Assembly: GCA_946402945.1 (NCBI GenBank)
Contig: CAMIYB010000005.1
Location: forward strand, 1-54,123
Length of the DNA stretch: 54,123 nucleotides
DNA from: an uncultured Bacteroidales bacterium
GTDB lineage: Bacteria; Bacteroidota; Bacteroidia; Bacteroidales; UBA932
Direction: 5' to 3'
The translations under genes and the position numbers were made by a program. Within the stretch, counting starts at the first letter, position 1, and the number at the start of each line of letters is the position of its first letter. Under the pieces are notes generated by a model. That model made no database searches. It was given only the letters and a program-made list of their open reading frames with translations, and was not told the DNA's origin. Below, one piece after another: positions 24,909 to 36,176 of this stretch.

Positions 24909-25982
24909 ATGCGGAAAGTCCTTATCCTGGCCATCCTCCTTTCCTCCTGCCTGGCGGCGGCTTCCCAGCCGACGGTGGACCGGCTGTATTTCGATATGCG
25001 CGCCTCCTTCCACCAGGACTACGACGGGAAGGATTATCACGCCCAGATGGTGGGGGAGCACCTGAACTTCCAGATGCTCGGCCACATCACGCCCACCCTG
25101 GACTACCGGATCCGCCAGCGGCTCAACAAGAAGGTCTTCGACGAACGCAACATGTTCAACGCCACGGACTTCATGTATATCAACTGGCAGATAACCCCGC
25201 GCTGGAGCCTGCTGGCCGGCAAGCATGCCGTCCTGATCGGCGGCTACGAGTACGACGCCGCGCCCATCGACGTGTATTTCTACAGCCAGTTCTGCAACAA
25301 TCTCTACCAGGGTTTCACCTTCGGGGCCTCCACTTCCTTCGAGTTCGCGCCCGGCCAGAACCTGGTCGCCCAGGTGTGCAACTCCCCCCTGTCCCTGGGG
25401 CTGCCGAACATTTTCGCCTACAACCTGGCCTGGAGCGGCCGTTTCGCCCCCTGGTGGCGCACCATCTGGAGCGTCAACTTCGTCCAGGATGCCGACAGGC
25501 AGATGATCAATTACATCGCCCTGGGCAACCATTTCGTCTTCCGCAACGTGATTTTCGACCTGGACCTGATGAACCGCGGCGGCTTCAGCCAGAAGCGTTT
25601 CCTGGCCAGCGACTATTCGGTCATCGCCAAATTGATCTGGAGCATCGGCAACTGGAATCTCTGCGGCAAGGCCGGCTACGAAGCCAACGCCGCCGACAAT
25701 GTCGATGAGAACGGGCGGCCCTTCGACCTGGTCATCGCGCCGGGCACCTCCTATTTCTACGCCGGCGCCGGTCTGGAGTGGTTTCCGCTCCGGGAGGACA
25801 ATCTCCGCCTCCATCTGGTCTATTACCAGGACAACGCCATCCACACGGGCAATCTGGAACTGGGCGTGACATGGCGCATCGACGTCATCAAAAACAACGC
25901 GCTGTCCCTGTGGCGGAAAAACAAAATCAAGGAAGGGGAAGTGGGCGCAGACGGATTCGAACCGCCGACCCTCTGCTTGTAA
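24909..25982 (+). CDS. Outer-membrane porin-like protein (OprO/OprP-type) reading into antisense tRNA-Val
   Basis: The protein has 357 residues with a signal peptide (~1-19, LAAAS) and many short amphipathic strands rich in aromatic residues, e.g. WSLLAGKHAVLIGGYEYD and GNWNLCGKAGYEANA. This is the pattern of phosphate-selective-porin-type 16-strand barrels of Bacteroidota. The last real-looking strand is LGVTWRIDVI, followed by a charged tail. No stop occurs before the neighbouring tRNA gene, so the last ~14 codons (VGADGFEPPTLCL-like tail) are templated by the opposite strand of tRNA-Val, and the TAA lies at 25980-25982 inside it. Barrel proteins usually end in an aromatic residue; here the tail would extend past the last strand. 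Confidence 0.82.
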   Translation: MRKVLILAILLSSCLAAASQPTVDRLYFDMRASFHQDYDGKDYHAQMVGEHLNFQMLGHITPTLDYRIRQRLNKKVFDERNMFNATDFMYINWQITPRWSLLAGKHAVLIGGYEYDAAPIDVYFYSQFCNNLYQGFTFGASTSFEFAPGQNLVAQVCNSPLSLGLPNIFAYNLAWSGRFAPWWRTIWSVNFVQDADRQMINYIALGNHFVFRNVIFDLDLMNRGGFSQKRFLASDYSVIAKLIWSIGNWNLCGKAGYEANAADNVDENGRPFDLVIAPGTSYFYAGAGLEWFPLREDNLRLHLVYYQDNAIHTGNLELGVTWRIDVIKNNALSLWRKNKIKEGEVGADGFEPPTLCL

Positions 25983-26016
25983 GGCAGATGCTCTGAACCG
26001 ACTGAGCTATGCGCCC
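25942..26016 (-). tRNA. tRNA-Val (anticodon UAC)
   Basis: A complete cloverleaf is visible on the minus strand. The acceptor stem is GGGCGCA (26016-26010) with TGCGCCC (25949-25943) and discriminator A at 25942. The anticodon stem TCTGC/GCAGA encloses loop CTTACAA, anticodon TAC, and the T arm is GGCGG-TTCGAAT-CCGTC. CCA is not encoded. The 3' half overlaps the end of the convergent porin gene. Confidence 0.96.
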
Positions 26017-26027
26017 GGAAAGGGATT

Positions 26028-26036
26028 GCAAAGGTA
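26028..26036 (-). promoter_or_regulatory. -7 promoter element for tRNA-Val
   Basis: On the minus strand TACCTTTGC matches the Bacteroidota TAnnTTTGC -7 consensus. It sits 12 bases before the tRNA 5' end and 24 bases after the recQ stop, giving the tRNA its own promoter. Confidence 0.6.
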
Positions 26037-26060
26037 AGGGAAAAAATCCGGACCGCAAAA

Positions 26061-28271
<2,211 letters not shown>

Positions 28272-28461
28272 AGAAACGTTTTAGTTTGCATTCCCAAGTT
28301 ACGGATTATTTTTCAATTTCCAAGCGTTTTCGGGCAAAAAGTACCATCCGTCCATCTTTTTGAAAGATTGTTGGCGCTTTCGCGGGCTTTTCCAAATAAA
28401 TTTGCGATATTTGCAGACTGAACCTTATAATAAGGACAATAACCAAAAGTACGTTATAAAT
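28272..28461. promoter_or_regulatory. Divergent intergenic region recQ / FKBP lipoprotein
   Basis: This 190-base spacer holds no gene. On the plus strand TAAATTTGC at 28397-28405 fits the TAnnTTTGC -7 element, with a TTG at 28371-28373 as a possible, slightly far, -33 element; a second near-match GATATTTGC follows at 28406-28414. That leaves a 5' leader of about 50 bases for the FKBP gene, including ACCTTATAATAAGG. No strong recQ-directed promoter is evident. Confidence 0.55.
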
Positions 28462-29295
28462 ATGAAGACTACCAAAATGTTCCTTGCCGCGCTCGTGACC
28501 GTTTCCATGGTCGCCTGCGGCAACAATGCCGGCCAGGGTGAGAACGCTTCCGCCCTCGCTGACTCCATCGCCGTCGAGAAGCCTGTCAACCCGAAAACCC
28601 TTCTCCCCTCCAAGGCCCAGAAGGATTCCGTCAGTTACTTCCTCGGTGTCAACTACGGTTCCATGCTGAAGAATTACAACTTCGGTTCCGACCTGAACTA
28701 CAGCCTGATGGTCAAAGGTATGAAGGATTTCCTCGCCGCCAAGGGCGACCCGCGTGACTCCAACTTCGTCAAGCAGTTCAAGATGGATCCCAACCTGATG
28801 AATGCCGTTATCAACGACTTCCTCGGCAAGCGCCACGAATATACCCTCGCCGTCAACGCCGAGAAGGAGCGCAAGTTCCTCGCCGAGAACGCTGCGAAGG
28901 AAGGCGTCCAGGTGACCGAAAGCGGCCTGCAGTACATCATCGTCGAGGCCGGTAACGAGGCCCTCAAGCCGGGTCCGAGGGACACCGTCTATGTCCACTA
29001 CAAGGGCACCCTCATCGACGGTACCGTCTTTGATGAGACCCAGGAAGGCCAGGAGGCCGTCCGCATGCTGATGAACCGCGTCGTCAAGGGCTGGACCGAG
29101 GGTCTGCAGCTCATCGGCGAAGGTGGCAAGATCAAACTCTTCGTCCCCTCCGAACTCGGTTATGGCGAGCGTGGTTCCCAGGGTATCGAGCCGAACTCCC
29201 CGCTGATTTTCGACGTCGAACTCGACAGCGTCAAGCCTTACGTCGAGCCCGTGGTCGAGGAGCCGAAGCCCGCGGACAAGAAAAAGAGGAAATAA
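28462..29295 (+). CDS. FKBP-type peptidyl-prolyl isomerase, lipoprotein (FkpA-like)
   Basis: The protein has 277 residues. The signal peptide ends in a lipobox VSMVAC (Cys19), followed by a flexible spacer and a helical dimerisation domain (~45-160) of the FkpA/Mip type. The C-terminal FKBP domain (~165-265) shows PRDTVYVHYKGTLIDGTVFDET, VVKGWTEGLQLIGEGGKIKLFVPSELGYGERG and IFDVELDSV. It probably assists folding of outer-membrane proteins in the periplasm. The start at 28462 is chosen for the signal peptide. Codon use is very biased towards common codons, suggesting high expression. A terminator hairpin follows. Confidence 0.94.
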   Translation: MKTTKMFLAALVTVSMVACGNNAGQGENASALADSIAVEKPVNPKTLLPSKAQKDSVSYFLGVNYGSMLKNYNFGSDLNYSLMVKGMKDFLAAKGDPRDSNFVKQFKMDPNLMNAVINDFLGKRHEYTLAVNAEKERKFLAENAAKEGVQVTESGLQYIIVEAGNEALKPGPRDTVYVHYKGTLIDGTVFDETQEGQEAVRMLMNRVVKGWTEGLQLIGEGGKIKLFVPSELGYGERGSQGIEPNSPLIFDVELDSVKPYVEPVVEEPKPADKKKRK

Positions 29296-29313
29296 TTCAA
29301 ACCCGGAATGGAA

Positions 29314-29353
29314 AGAGTCTGTCTAGCGTTCCGCGCCGGACAGGCTCTTTTTT
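29314..29353 (+). terminator. Rho-independent terminator after FKBP gene
   Basis: AGAGTCTGTC (29314-29323) pairs with GACAGGCTCT (29339-29348), one G-T pair, and is followed by a run of T to 29353. It separates the FKBP gene from the DUF3127-dnaG-metG operon. Confidence 0.8.
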
Positions 29354-29371
29354 CCATAAAGAGACAAGAAG

Positions 29372-29803
29372 ATGGCAAATCTCGAATTGGATGGCAAACT
29401 GGTGCGGAAACTCCAGCCCCAGAGCGGCCGTTCGGCCCGCGGGGACTGGTCCAAGCAGGAGTTTGTCGTAGAATACCAGGACGGGAATTTCCCCACCTCC
29501 GTGGTGCTGAACGTCTGGGGCGCCGACAAGGTGGCCGAGTTGCAGACGCTCCGGGAAGGGGAGATGCTCCGCATCAGTTTCCGGCCTTCCAGCCGTGAAT
29601 TCAACGGCCGCTGGTATACCGACCTCCGCGCCTGGCGCATCCAGCGTCTGGATGCCCAGCAGGCCGCTCCGGCCCCGGCCCAGCAGGCCCCTGCCTACCC
29701 GGCCGACAGCGTGCCCGCCGGCTTTGCGCCGCAGGCCGCCCCGGCCCCCACGCTGGAAGACATGCCGGCTGAAAGTGACGACAGCGACGACCTTCCCTTC
29801 TAG
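29372..29803 (+). CDS. DUF3127 protein with SSB-like acidic C-terminus
   Basis: The protein has 143 residues. Residues 1-95 form a compact beta domain (LELDGKLVRKLQPQSG, QEFVVEYQDGNFPTSVVLNVWG, LRISFRPSSREFNGRWYTDL) of the DUF3127 family, an OB-fold-like group conserved in Bacteroidota. A Pro/Ala-rich linker (~97-130) leads to the terminal DDSDDLPF, which closely copies the acidic tip of single-stranded-DNA-binding protein. This tip in SSB binds repair and replication partners. The gene sits 6 bases before dnaG, so a link to priming is likely, but the biochemical role is unknown. Confidence 0.85.
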   Translation: MANLELDGKLVRKLQPQSGRSARGDWSKQEFVVEYQDGNFPTSVVLNVWGADKVAELQTLREGEMLRISFRPSSREFNGRWYTDLRAWRIQRLDAQQAAPAPAQQAPAYPADSVPAGFAPQAAPAPTLEDMPAESDDSDDLPF

Positions 29804-29809
29804 GCCGAG

Positions 29810-31813
29810 ATGATTCCCCAGGAGACAGTCAGGCGTATTCTGGACACCGCGCAGATCGTGGACGTGGTGAGTGATTTCGTATCGCTCAAGCGTCAGGGGT
29901 CCACCTACGCCGCCTGCTGTCCCTTCCACAACGAAAAGACACCCTCCTTCATCGTTTCTCCCTCCCGCGGGACCTACCATTGTTTCGGTTGCGGCAAGCA
30001 CGGGACGGCGGTCGGTTTCGTGATGGAGCACGAGTCCATGGGCTATGCCGACGCCCTGCGCTACCTGGCCCGGAAATATGGCATCGAAGTGCAGGAGAAA
30101 GAGGAGACCCAGGAGGAAAGGGAGGCCCGCCAGCGCGGCGAAAGCCTGCTGCTCACCTCCGAATTCGCCCACCGTTTCTTCCAGGAGCAGTTGCAGGAGG
30201 CCGAGGGCCGCAGCGTCGGGCTGAACTATTTCCACAGCCGCGGCCTGGAGGACGAGACCATCCGCAAATACGGCCTGGGCTGGGCTCCATCGGACCGCCA
30301 GGCCCTGCTGCGGGCGGCCCGGGAAAAGGGCTACAAGGAAGAGTATCTGGTGGATACGGGCCTGGTCATCAAATACGACGACGGCCACCTGGCGGACCGT
30401 TTCTTCGACCGGGTCATGTTCCCCGTCCATTCGGTCAGCGGCCGGGTCATCGCTTTCGGCGGCCGGACGCTGCGTACCGACAAGAGCGTCGCCAAATACG
30501 TCAACTCCCCGGAAACGGAGATTTACGACAAGAGCCGTTCCCTCTACGGAATCTGGTTCGCCAAGAACGAGATTTCCCGCAAGGACCGCTGTTACCTGGT
30601 CGAGGGCTATCTCGACGTGCTCAGCATGCACCAACTCGGCATCACCAACGTGGTGGCCTCGAGCGGCACGTCCCTGACGGTCCCGCAGATCCGCCTGATC
30701 CGCAAGTTCACCCAGAACGTCACCATCATGTACGACGGCGACTCGGCGGGGATCCATGCGGCCCTGCGCGGCATCGGCCTGATCCTGAAAGAGGGGATGA
30801 ACGTGCGGGTGGTGCTGATCCCCGACGGGGACGATCCGGACTCCTACAGCCGGAAGCACACCCTGGAGGAGGTGCGGGATTTCATCGCCGCCTCCGAACA
30901 GGATTTCATCGCCTTCAAGACCGACCTGCTGCTGGGCGAGGCGGGCGGCGACCCGCTCAAGCGGGCCGAACTGATCAACGACATCGCCGATACCATCGCC
31001 CTGATCCCGGACGCGGTCAAGCGTACGACTTACGCCCAGGCCAGCGCCGCCCGCTTCGACATCGACCCGCAGATTCTCTTCGCCCGCATCCGGCGGACCC
31101 GGGAGAAAATGCATGAGGACGAGCGCAAGGAGGCCCTGCGCCAGCAAAGCCGCCAGGCGGCCCCGGATCCGGGTCCTTCCGCCGGGGACATTCCCGCCGA
31201 GCCGGAGGGGGAGGACCTGCCTCCCGTCCCCGAAACGCCGCCTCCGTCCGCCGCGCCCGTTTACGAAGTGCCCCTGCTGGCGCCCTGCGAGACCGAACTC
31301 CTCTCGCTGCTCCTGCGTTCCGGGACGGAGGAACTCGATTTCGAGACCGATTCCCCCTATTATTCAGAGGAGGAAAAATGGACCGTCGCCGAGTTTATCC
31401 GCGAGGCCTTCGCCGACGGGCATCAGATGGCCAACAGCCTGCTCCGGCGCCTGTATGACGCCTACTTCGCCCTTTACGACGCATCCCTGGAACAGGATGC
31501 CATCCTCCGTCGCCTCATGGACGGGGAGGACCGTGAAGTCGCCGACCTCGCCGGTCAACTCAGCGAAGACCGCTACCAGTTGACCGTCAAACATTTCGCC
31601 GCGTCGATGACCACCAAGGCCTCGCGCCTGGTGATGACCGTCCCGCGCGCCATCCTGGTGTACCAGTCCAAGCGGCTGGTGCTCCGGGAGCAGGAAATCA
31701 GTGCGCAGATGCGCACGGCCGGTCCTGCGGAACTGACCGCCCTGATGCGGCAGTTCAAGGATACGGCCGCCCTGCGAAAGAAAATAGATGAATCATTAGG
31801 AAGAGTCAGATAA
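29810..31813 (+). CDS. dnaG: DNA primase
   Basis: The protein has 667 residues. The CHC2 zinc-binding domain is near the N-terminus ([12 protein letters not shown], then [10 protein letters not shown]). The TOPRIM core contains [15 protein letters not shown] and [14 protein letters not shown], with RNA polymerase motifs between. A proline-rich linker (~440-490) joins the C-terminal helicase-interaction domain, which is about 180 residues. DnaG makes RNA primers at the replication fork with DnaB. It is preceded by the DUF3127 gene and its TAA overlaps metG (TAATG at 31811-31815). Confidence 0.97.
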   Translation: MIPQETVRRILDTAQIVDVVSDFVSLKRQGSTYAACCPFHNEKTPSFIVSPSRGTYHCFGCGKHGTAVGFVMEHESMGYADALRYLARKYGIEVQEKEETQEEREARQRGESLLLTSEFAHRFFQEQLQEAEGRSVGLNYFHSRGLEDETIRKYGLGWAPSDRQALLRAAREKGYKEEYLVDTGLVIKYDDGHLADRFFDRVMFPVHSVSGRVIAFGGRTLRTDKSVAKYVNSPETEIYDKSRSLYGIWFAKNEISRKDRCYLVEGYLDVLSMHQLGITNVVASSGTSLTVPQIRLIRKFTQNVTIMYDGDSAGIHAALRGIGLILKEGMNVRVVLIPDGDDPDSYSRKHTLEEVRDFIAASEQDFIAFKTDLLLGEAGGDPLKRAELINDIADTIALIPDAVKRTTYAQASAARFDIDPQILFARIRRTREKMHEDERKEALRQQSRQAAPDPGPSAGDIPAEPEGEDLPPVPETPPPSAAPVYEVPLLAPCETELLSLLLRSGTEELDFETDSPYYSEEEKWTVAEFIREAFADGHQMANSLLRRLYDAYFALYDASLEQDAILRRLMDGEDREVADLAGQLSEDRYQLTVKHFAASMTTKASRLVMTVPRAILVYQSKRLVLREQEISAQMRTAGPAELTALMRQFKDTAALRKKIDESLGRVR

Positions 31814-33990
31814 TGGAAAAGCAATTCAAGAGGACCCTGGTTACCTGCGCCCTGCCGTATGCCAACGGCCCGGTGCACATCGGCCATCTGGCCGGCGTTT
31901 ACATCCCGGCGGACATCTACGTCCGTTACCTCCGCCTGCGGGGCGAGGATGTCCTGTACATCTGCGGCAGCGACGAGCACGGCGTGCCGATCACCATCAA
32001 GGCCAAGAAGGAGGGCGTGACGCCCCAGGATATCGTGGACCGGTACCACAGCATCATCAAGGATGCCTTCACCGGCCTGGGGATTCATTTCGATATCTAT
32101 TCCAGGACCTCCTCTGCGGTGCATGAGCGCAATGCCGCGGCCTTTTTCCGGCGGCTCTACGACGACGACAAGTTCATCACCCGCGAGACGGAGCAGTACT
32201 ACGACCCCGAGGCCAAGACCTTCCTGGCCGACCGCTATATCACCGGCACCTGCCCCAAGTGCGGCAATCCGGGCGCCTATGGCGACCAGTGCGAGAAATG
32301 CGGCAGCACGCTCAGCCCCGAGGAACTGATCGACCCGAAGTCGGCCCTGTCCGGCAGCGCGCCCGTCAAGAAAAAGACCAAACACTGGTACCTGCCCCTG
32401 GACCGTTACGAGCCCTGGCTCCGCGACTGGATCCTGGAGCGGCACAAGGAGTGGAAGACCAACGTGTACGGCCAGTGCAAGAGTTGGCTGGACGGCGGCC
32501 TGCAGCCCCGTGCCGTGAGCCGTGACCTGGACTGGGGTGTCCCCGTCCCGGTGGAAGGCGCGGAAGGAAAGGTGCTCTACGTCTGGTTCGACGCCCCCAT
32601 CGGCTACATTTCCAACACGCAGGAACTCCTGCCGCAGAGTTGGGAGAAATGGTGGAAATCGGAGGACACCCGTCTGGTCCATTTCATCGGCAAGGACAAC
32701 ATCGTCTTCCACTGCATCGTCTTTCCCTCCATGCTCAAGGCGGACGGCAGTTACATCCTGCCGGACAATGTGCCCGCCAACGAGTTCCTCAATCTCGAGG
32801 GAGACAAGATATCCACCTCCCGCGGCTGGGCGGTCTGGGCGCACGAGTACCTGAAGGATTTCCCCGGACAGGAAGACGTGCTCCGTTACGTCCTCTGCGC
32901 CAACGCCCCCGAGACCAAGGACAACGACTTCACCTGGAAGGACTTCCAGCAGCGCAACAATTCCGAACTGGTGGCCGTCCTGGGCAATTTCGTCAACCGC
33001 GCCGTGGTCCTGACCGGCAAGTATTTCGACGGCCGTGTCCCCGAGGACCGTTCGCCGGAAGCCATTGACGCCGAGACCCTTGCGCAGATCCTTCCCTGCC
33101 GCGAGGCGCTGGAGAAATACGTGGAGACCTTCCATTTCCGCGAGGCGCTCAAGGAGGCGATGAACATCGCCCGCATCGGCAACAAATACATCTCCGACAC
33201 CGAGCCGTGGAAGGTGGCCAAGACCGACATGGACCGTACGGCCTCCATCCTGCGGACCTGCCTGCAGATCTGCGCCGACCTGGCCATCGCCATCGAACCC
33301 TTCCTGCCCTTCTCGGCCCGGAAACTGCGCGGCATCCTGCGTGTCGGCATCCAGGCCGGAACCGACCATCGTGCGGGGGAAGGGGCTCCCACGGAGAATT
33401 TCTATGCACCGGAGCCCGTTCCGGGCCTGCATACGGCCGAACCTTCCGGCGAGGACCTCGTCCTCCGTTGGGACGACCTGGGCCGCAGCGACCTCCTGCC
33501 CGCCGGCCATGTCCTCGGCGAGCCCGTCCTGCTTTTCTCCAAGATCGAGGACGCCGCCATCCAGGTCCAGACCGACCGCCTGGCAGCCATCAAAGCCGCC
33601 CGGGAGGCCGCCGAGGCCGCGAAAGCCGCAGAAGAGGCGGCCCGCCGCGTCGAGCCGCAGAAGGACGAGATCACCTATGACGATTTCGCCCGCATGGACA
33701 TCCGCACCGCCACCGTCCTGGCGGCCGAGCGGGTGCCCAAGACCGACAAACTCCTGAAACTCTCCATCGATACCGGCATCGACCGCCGGACCATCGTCTC
33801 CGGGATTGCGGAGTACTACAGCCCCGAGGATATGGTCGGCCGGCAGATCTGCATCCTGGCCAACCTCGCCCCCCGGACCATCCGCGGCATCCAGTCCCAG
33901 GGCATGATCCTGATGGCCAAGCAGGGCGACGGGAAGATGCGTTTCATCACGCCGCAGGAAGTGGTCGCCAACGGCGCCGTTATCAATTGA
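31813..33990 (+). CDS. metG: Methionyl-tRNA synthetase with C-terminal tRNA-binding domain
   Basis: The protein has 725 residues. Class I signatures are HIGH (22-25) and KISTS (~331) in place of KMSKS. A zinc knuckle ([18 protein letters not shown]) lies in the connective peptide, a helical anticodon domain follows, then an Ala/Lys/Glu-rich helical linker, and a C-terminal OB-fold EMAP/Trbp111-type domain (~615-725, [19 protein letters not shown]). It charges tRNA-Met with methionine. It shares one base with dnaG, so both are probably in one operon with the DUF3127 gene. Confidence 0.97.
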   Translation: MEKQFKRTLVTCALPYANGPVHIGHLAGVYIPADIYVRYLRLRGEDVLYICGSDEHGVPITIKAKKEGVTPQDIVDRYHSIIKDAFTGLGIHFDIYSRTSSAVHERNAAAFFRRLYDDDKFITRETEQYYDPEAKTFLADRYITGTCPKCGNPGAYGDQCEKCGSTLSPEELIDPKSALSGSAPVKKKTKHWYLPLDRYEPWLRDWILERHKEWKTNVYGQCKSWLDGGLQPRAVSRDLDWGVPVPVEGAEGKVLYVWFDAPIGYISNTQELLPQSWEKWWKSEDTRLVHFIGKDNIVFHCIVFPSMLKADGSYILPDNVPANEFLNLEGDKISTSRGWAVWAHEYLKDFPGQEDVLRYVLCANAPETKDNDFTWKDFQQRNNSELVAVLGNFVNRAVVLTGKYFDGRVPEDRSPEAIDAETLAQILPCREALEKYVETFHFREALKEAMNIARIGNKYISDTEPWKVAKTDMDRTASILRTCLQICADLAIAIEPFLPFSARKLRGILRVGIQAGTDHRAGEGAPTENFYAPEPVPGLHTAEPSGEDLVLRWDDLGRSDLLPAGHVLGEPVLLFSKIEDAAIQVQTDRLAAIKAAREAAEAAKAAEEAARRVEPQKDEITYDDFARMDIRTATVLAAERVPKTDKLLKLSIDTGIDRRTIVSGIAEYYSPEDMVGRQICILANLAPRTIRGIQSQGMILMAKQGDGKMRFITPQEVVANGAVIN

Positions 33991-34008
33991 TCCCTAATAT
34001 TTAAGCGT

Positions 34009-35412
34009 ATGGCTTTCATTCACGACGATTTCCTGCTGGGAACGCCCGCTGCACGCACCCTTTTCCACGAGAGTGCGGAAGGCCTTCCCATCATCGACTA
34101 CCACTGCCATCTGGTTCCGCAGATGATTGCGCAGAATCATCGCTTCCGGGATATCACCGAACTCTGGCTTGGCGGCGACCATTACAAGTGGCGCGCCATG
34201 CGCGGGAACGGGATTCCGGAGAAATACATCACTGGGACGGCGTCCTCCTGGGACAAATTCCGCAAATGGGCGGAGACCGTGCCCTATACCATGCGCAATC
34301 CGCTCTATCACTGGACCCATCTGGAACTCACCCGCGTGTTCGGCATCGAGGAACCGCTGAATCCGGGGACGGCCCGCGGCATCTATGACCGCTGCAACGA
34401 GATGCTCGCCAGTGAGGAATTCCGCGGCCAGGCGCTGATCCGCCGCTTCGGGGTGGAGACCGTCTGTACGACCGACGACCCGGCCGACGACCTCCGCTGG
34501 CACAAGGAAATCGCCGGGCATCCTTTCGGCACGACGGTCCTTCCGACCTGGCGTCCCGACAAGGCGATGGCCATCGAGGACCCCGCCGCCTATCTGATGT
34601 ACCTCGACCGCCTGGGCGAGGTGGCCGGAAGGGAGATTGACTCTTACGCCGACCTGATGGATGTGCTGCGGGAGCGGCACGCCTTCTTCGCCTCCATGGG
34701 CTGCCGCCTGTCCGACCACGGGCTGGAGACGTTCTATGCGGCCGAGTACAAGCCGATTGAGATAGAGATTATCTTCAAGAAGGTGCTGATGGGCATCGTT
34801 CCGTCCCCGGTGGACCTCCTGAAGTTCCGGAGCGCCTTCCTGCACGACTGCGCCGTCATGGACGCCGAGGCGGGATGGGTGCAGCAGTTCCATGTGGGCG
34901 CCATCCGCAACAACAACTCCCGGATGATGACCCGCCTGGGCCCCGACACCGGCTACGATGCCATCCATGACCTGCCTACGGCCGCTTCCGGCCACCGTTT
35001 CCTGGACGGGCTCGCGGCGGAGGATAAACTGGCCAAGACCATCCTCTACTGCCTCAATCCGAAGGACTTCGAGGTCTTCGCAGCCATGGCCTACACCTTC
35101 AACGACGGTTCCTGTCCGGGCAAGATGCAACTCGGCTCCGGCTGGTGGTTCCTCGACCAGGAAGACGGCATGCGCCGGCAGATGAACGCCTTGAGCGCCC
35201 TCGGCCTGCTGAGCCGTTTCGTGGGCATGCTGACCGATTCCCGCAGTTTCATCAGTTACCCGCGCCACGAGTATTTCCGCCGTATCCTCTGCAATCTGCT
35301 GGGCGAAGATATCGAAAGCGGACGCCTGCCGCGCAGTGAGATGGACACCATCCATGCGATGGTCCGCGACATCTGCTACAACAATGCCAAGAACTACTTC
35401 CAGTTCCGTTAG
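34009..35412 (+). CDS. uxaC: Glucuronate isomerase
   Basis: The protein has 467 residues and matches uronate isomerase over its length: IDYHCHLVPQMIAQN metal-site start, LWLGGDHYKWRAMRGNG, CTTDDPADDLRWH, FHVGAIRNNNSRMM and a C-terminal CYNNAKNYF. The enzyme interconverts glucuronate/fructuronate and galacturonate/tagaturonate in hexuronate catabolism. The other pathway genes (uxuB, uxuA, kdgK) are not adjacent here. It follows metG by 18 bases and may be in the same transcript; the next gene starts 10 bases after its stop. Confidence 0.97.
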   Translation: MAFIHDDFLLGTPAARTLFHESAEGLPIIDYHCHLVPQMIAQNHRFRDITELWLGGDHYKWRAMRGNGIPEKYITGTASSWDKFRKWAETVPYTMRNPLYHWTHLELTRVFGIEEPLNPGTARGIYDRCNEMLASEEFRGQALIRRFGVETVCTTDDPADDLRWHKEIAGHPFGTTVLPTWRPDKAMAIEDPAAYLMYLDRLGEVAGREIDSYADLMDVLRERHAFFASMGCRLSDHGLETFYAAEYKPIEIEIIFKKVLMGIVPSPVDLLKFRSAFLHDCAVMDAEAGWVQQFHVGAIRNNNSRMMTRLGPDTGYDAIHDLPTAASGHRFLDGLAAEDKLAKTILYCLNPKDFEVFAAMAYTFNDGSCPGKMQLGSGWWFLDQEDGMRRQMNALSALGLLSRFVGMLTDSRSFISYPRHEYFRRILCNLLGEDIESGRLPRSEMDTIHAMVRDICYNNAKNYFQFR

Positions 35413-35422
35413 GCGCCGCGCC

Positions 35423-36163
35423 ATGGTGTTCGCGGCGGGGCTCGGGACCCGGCTTCGTCCGCTCACCGACTCCCTGCCGAAGGCCCTGGTGCCGGTGGCC
35501 GGGAAACCCCTGCTTTGGCATGTCCTGGGACGTTTGCGCTCGGCCGGCTTCGGGGAAGTGGTGGTGAATGTCCACCATTTCGGCGAGCAGATCATCGGCT
35601 ACCTCCGCGACAATCCCGATTTCGCGGACCTGGAGATCCGCATCTCCGACGAGCGGGAGGCCCTGCTGGACACGGGCGGCGGCCTGCTCAAGGCCCGGCC
35701 CCTGCTGGAGGGCGGTGACAAGGGCCGCTTCCTGGTCCACAATGTGGATATTTTCTCCAATGCGGACCTGGAGGCACTCTGGGAGGATGTACGGCCCGAA
35801 GCCGTGGCCACGCTCGTGGTGAGCGAACGGCCGACGAGCCGCTATCTGCTTTTCGACGGGGACATGCGCCTTTGCGGCTGGACCAACGTCGCCACGGGGG
35901 AGGTGCGCAGCCCTTACGGGCGTGACCTGGACCTCTCCTCCTGCCGCCGCTTCGCCTTCGCCGGCATGCATGTCCTGTCGGATCGGCTGTTCCCGCTTTT
36001 CGGGGACTACGGTTTTGACGGGGCTTTTCCCGTGATGGATTTCTACCTGCGCATCTGCGCCGACCACCCTGTGTACGGCCTTGCGCCGGAGGGCCTGAGC
36101 CTGCTCGACGTGGGCAAGACGGCTTCGCTTCCGGAAGCGGAACGTTTCCTGGAGGCCTTATAA
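35423..36163 (+). CDS. Sugar-1-phosphate nucleotidyltransferase (MurU/RmlA-like)
   Basis: The protein has 246 residues from the ATG at 35423. The opening FAAGLGTRLRPLTDSLPKALVPVAGKPL is the NTP-transferase signature, followed by HNVDIFSN in the metal-binding position and FAFAGMHVLSD. The size and motifs fit MurNAc-1-P uridylyl- or mannose-1-P guanylyltransferases; the exact substrate cannot be fixed. An alternative start at 35384 inside uxaC would add 13 residues (MPRTTSS...RRRA) and better complete the first strand. It is followed 13 bases later by the patatin gene. Confidence 0.85.
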   Translation: MVFAAGLGTRLRPLTDSLPKALVPVAGKPLLWHVLGRLRSAGFGEVVVNVHHFGEQIIGYLRDNPDFADLEIRISDEREALLDTGGGLLKARPLLEGGDKGRFLVHNVDIFSNADLEALWEDVRPEAVATLVVSERPTSRYLLFDGDMRLCGWTNVATGEVRSPYGRDLDLSSCRRFAFAGMHVLSDRLFPLFGDYGFDGAFPVMDFYLRICADHPVYGLAPEGLSLLDVGKTASLPEAERFLEAL

Positions 36164-36176
36164 TCATGATGGATCA

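Noticed and set aside
25940..25982. Peptide tail VGADGFEPPTLCL as a protein motif of the porin
   Set aside because: It is the translation of the antisense strand of tRNA-Val, a known kind of annotation artefact, not a domain.
29297..31147. 616-codon minus-strand open frame opposite dnaG
   Set aside because: Shadow of dnaG and the DUF3127 gene; no family features.
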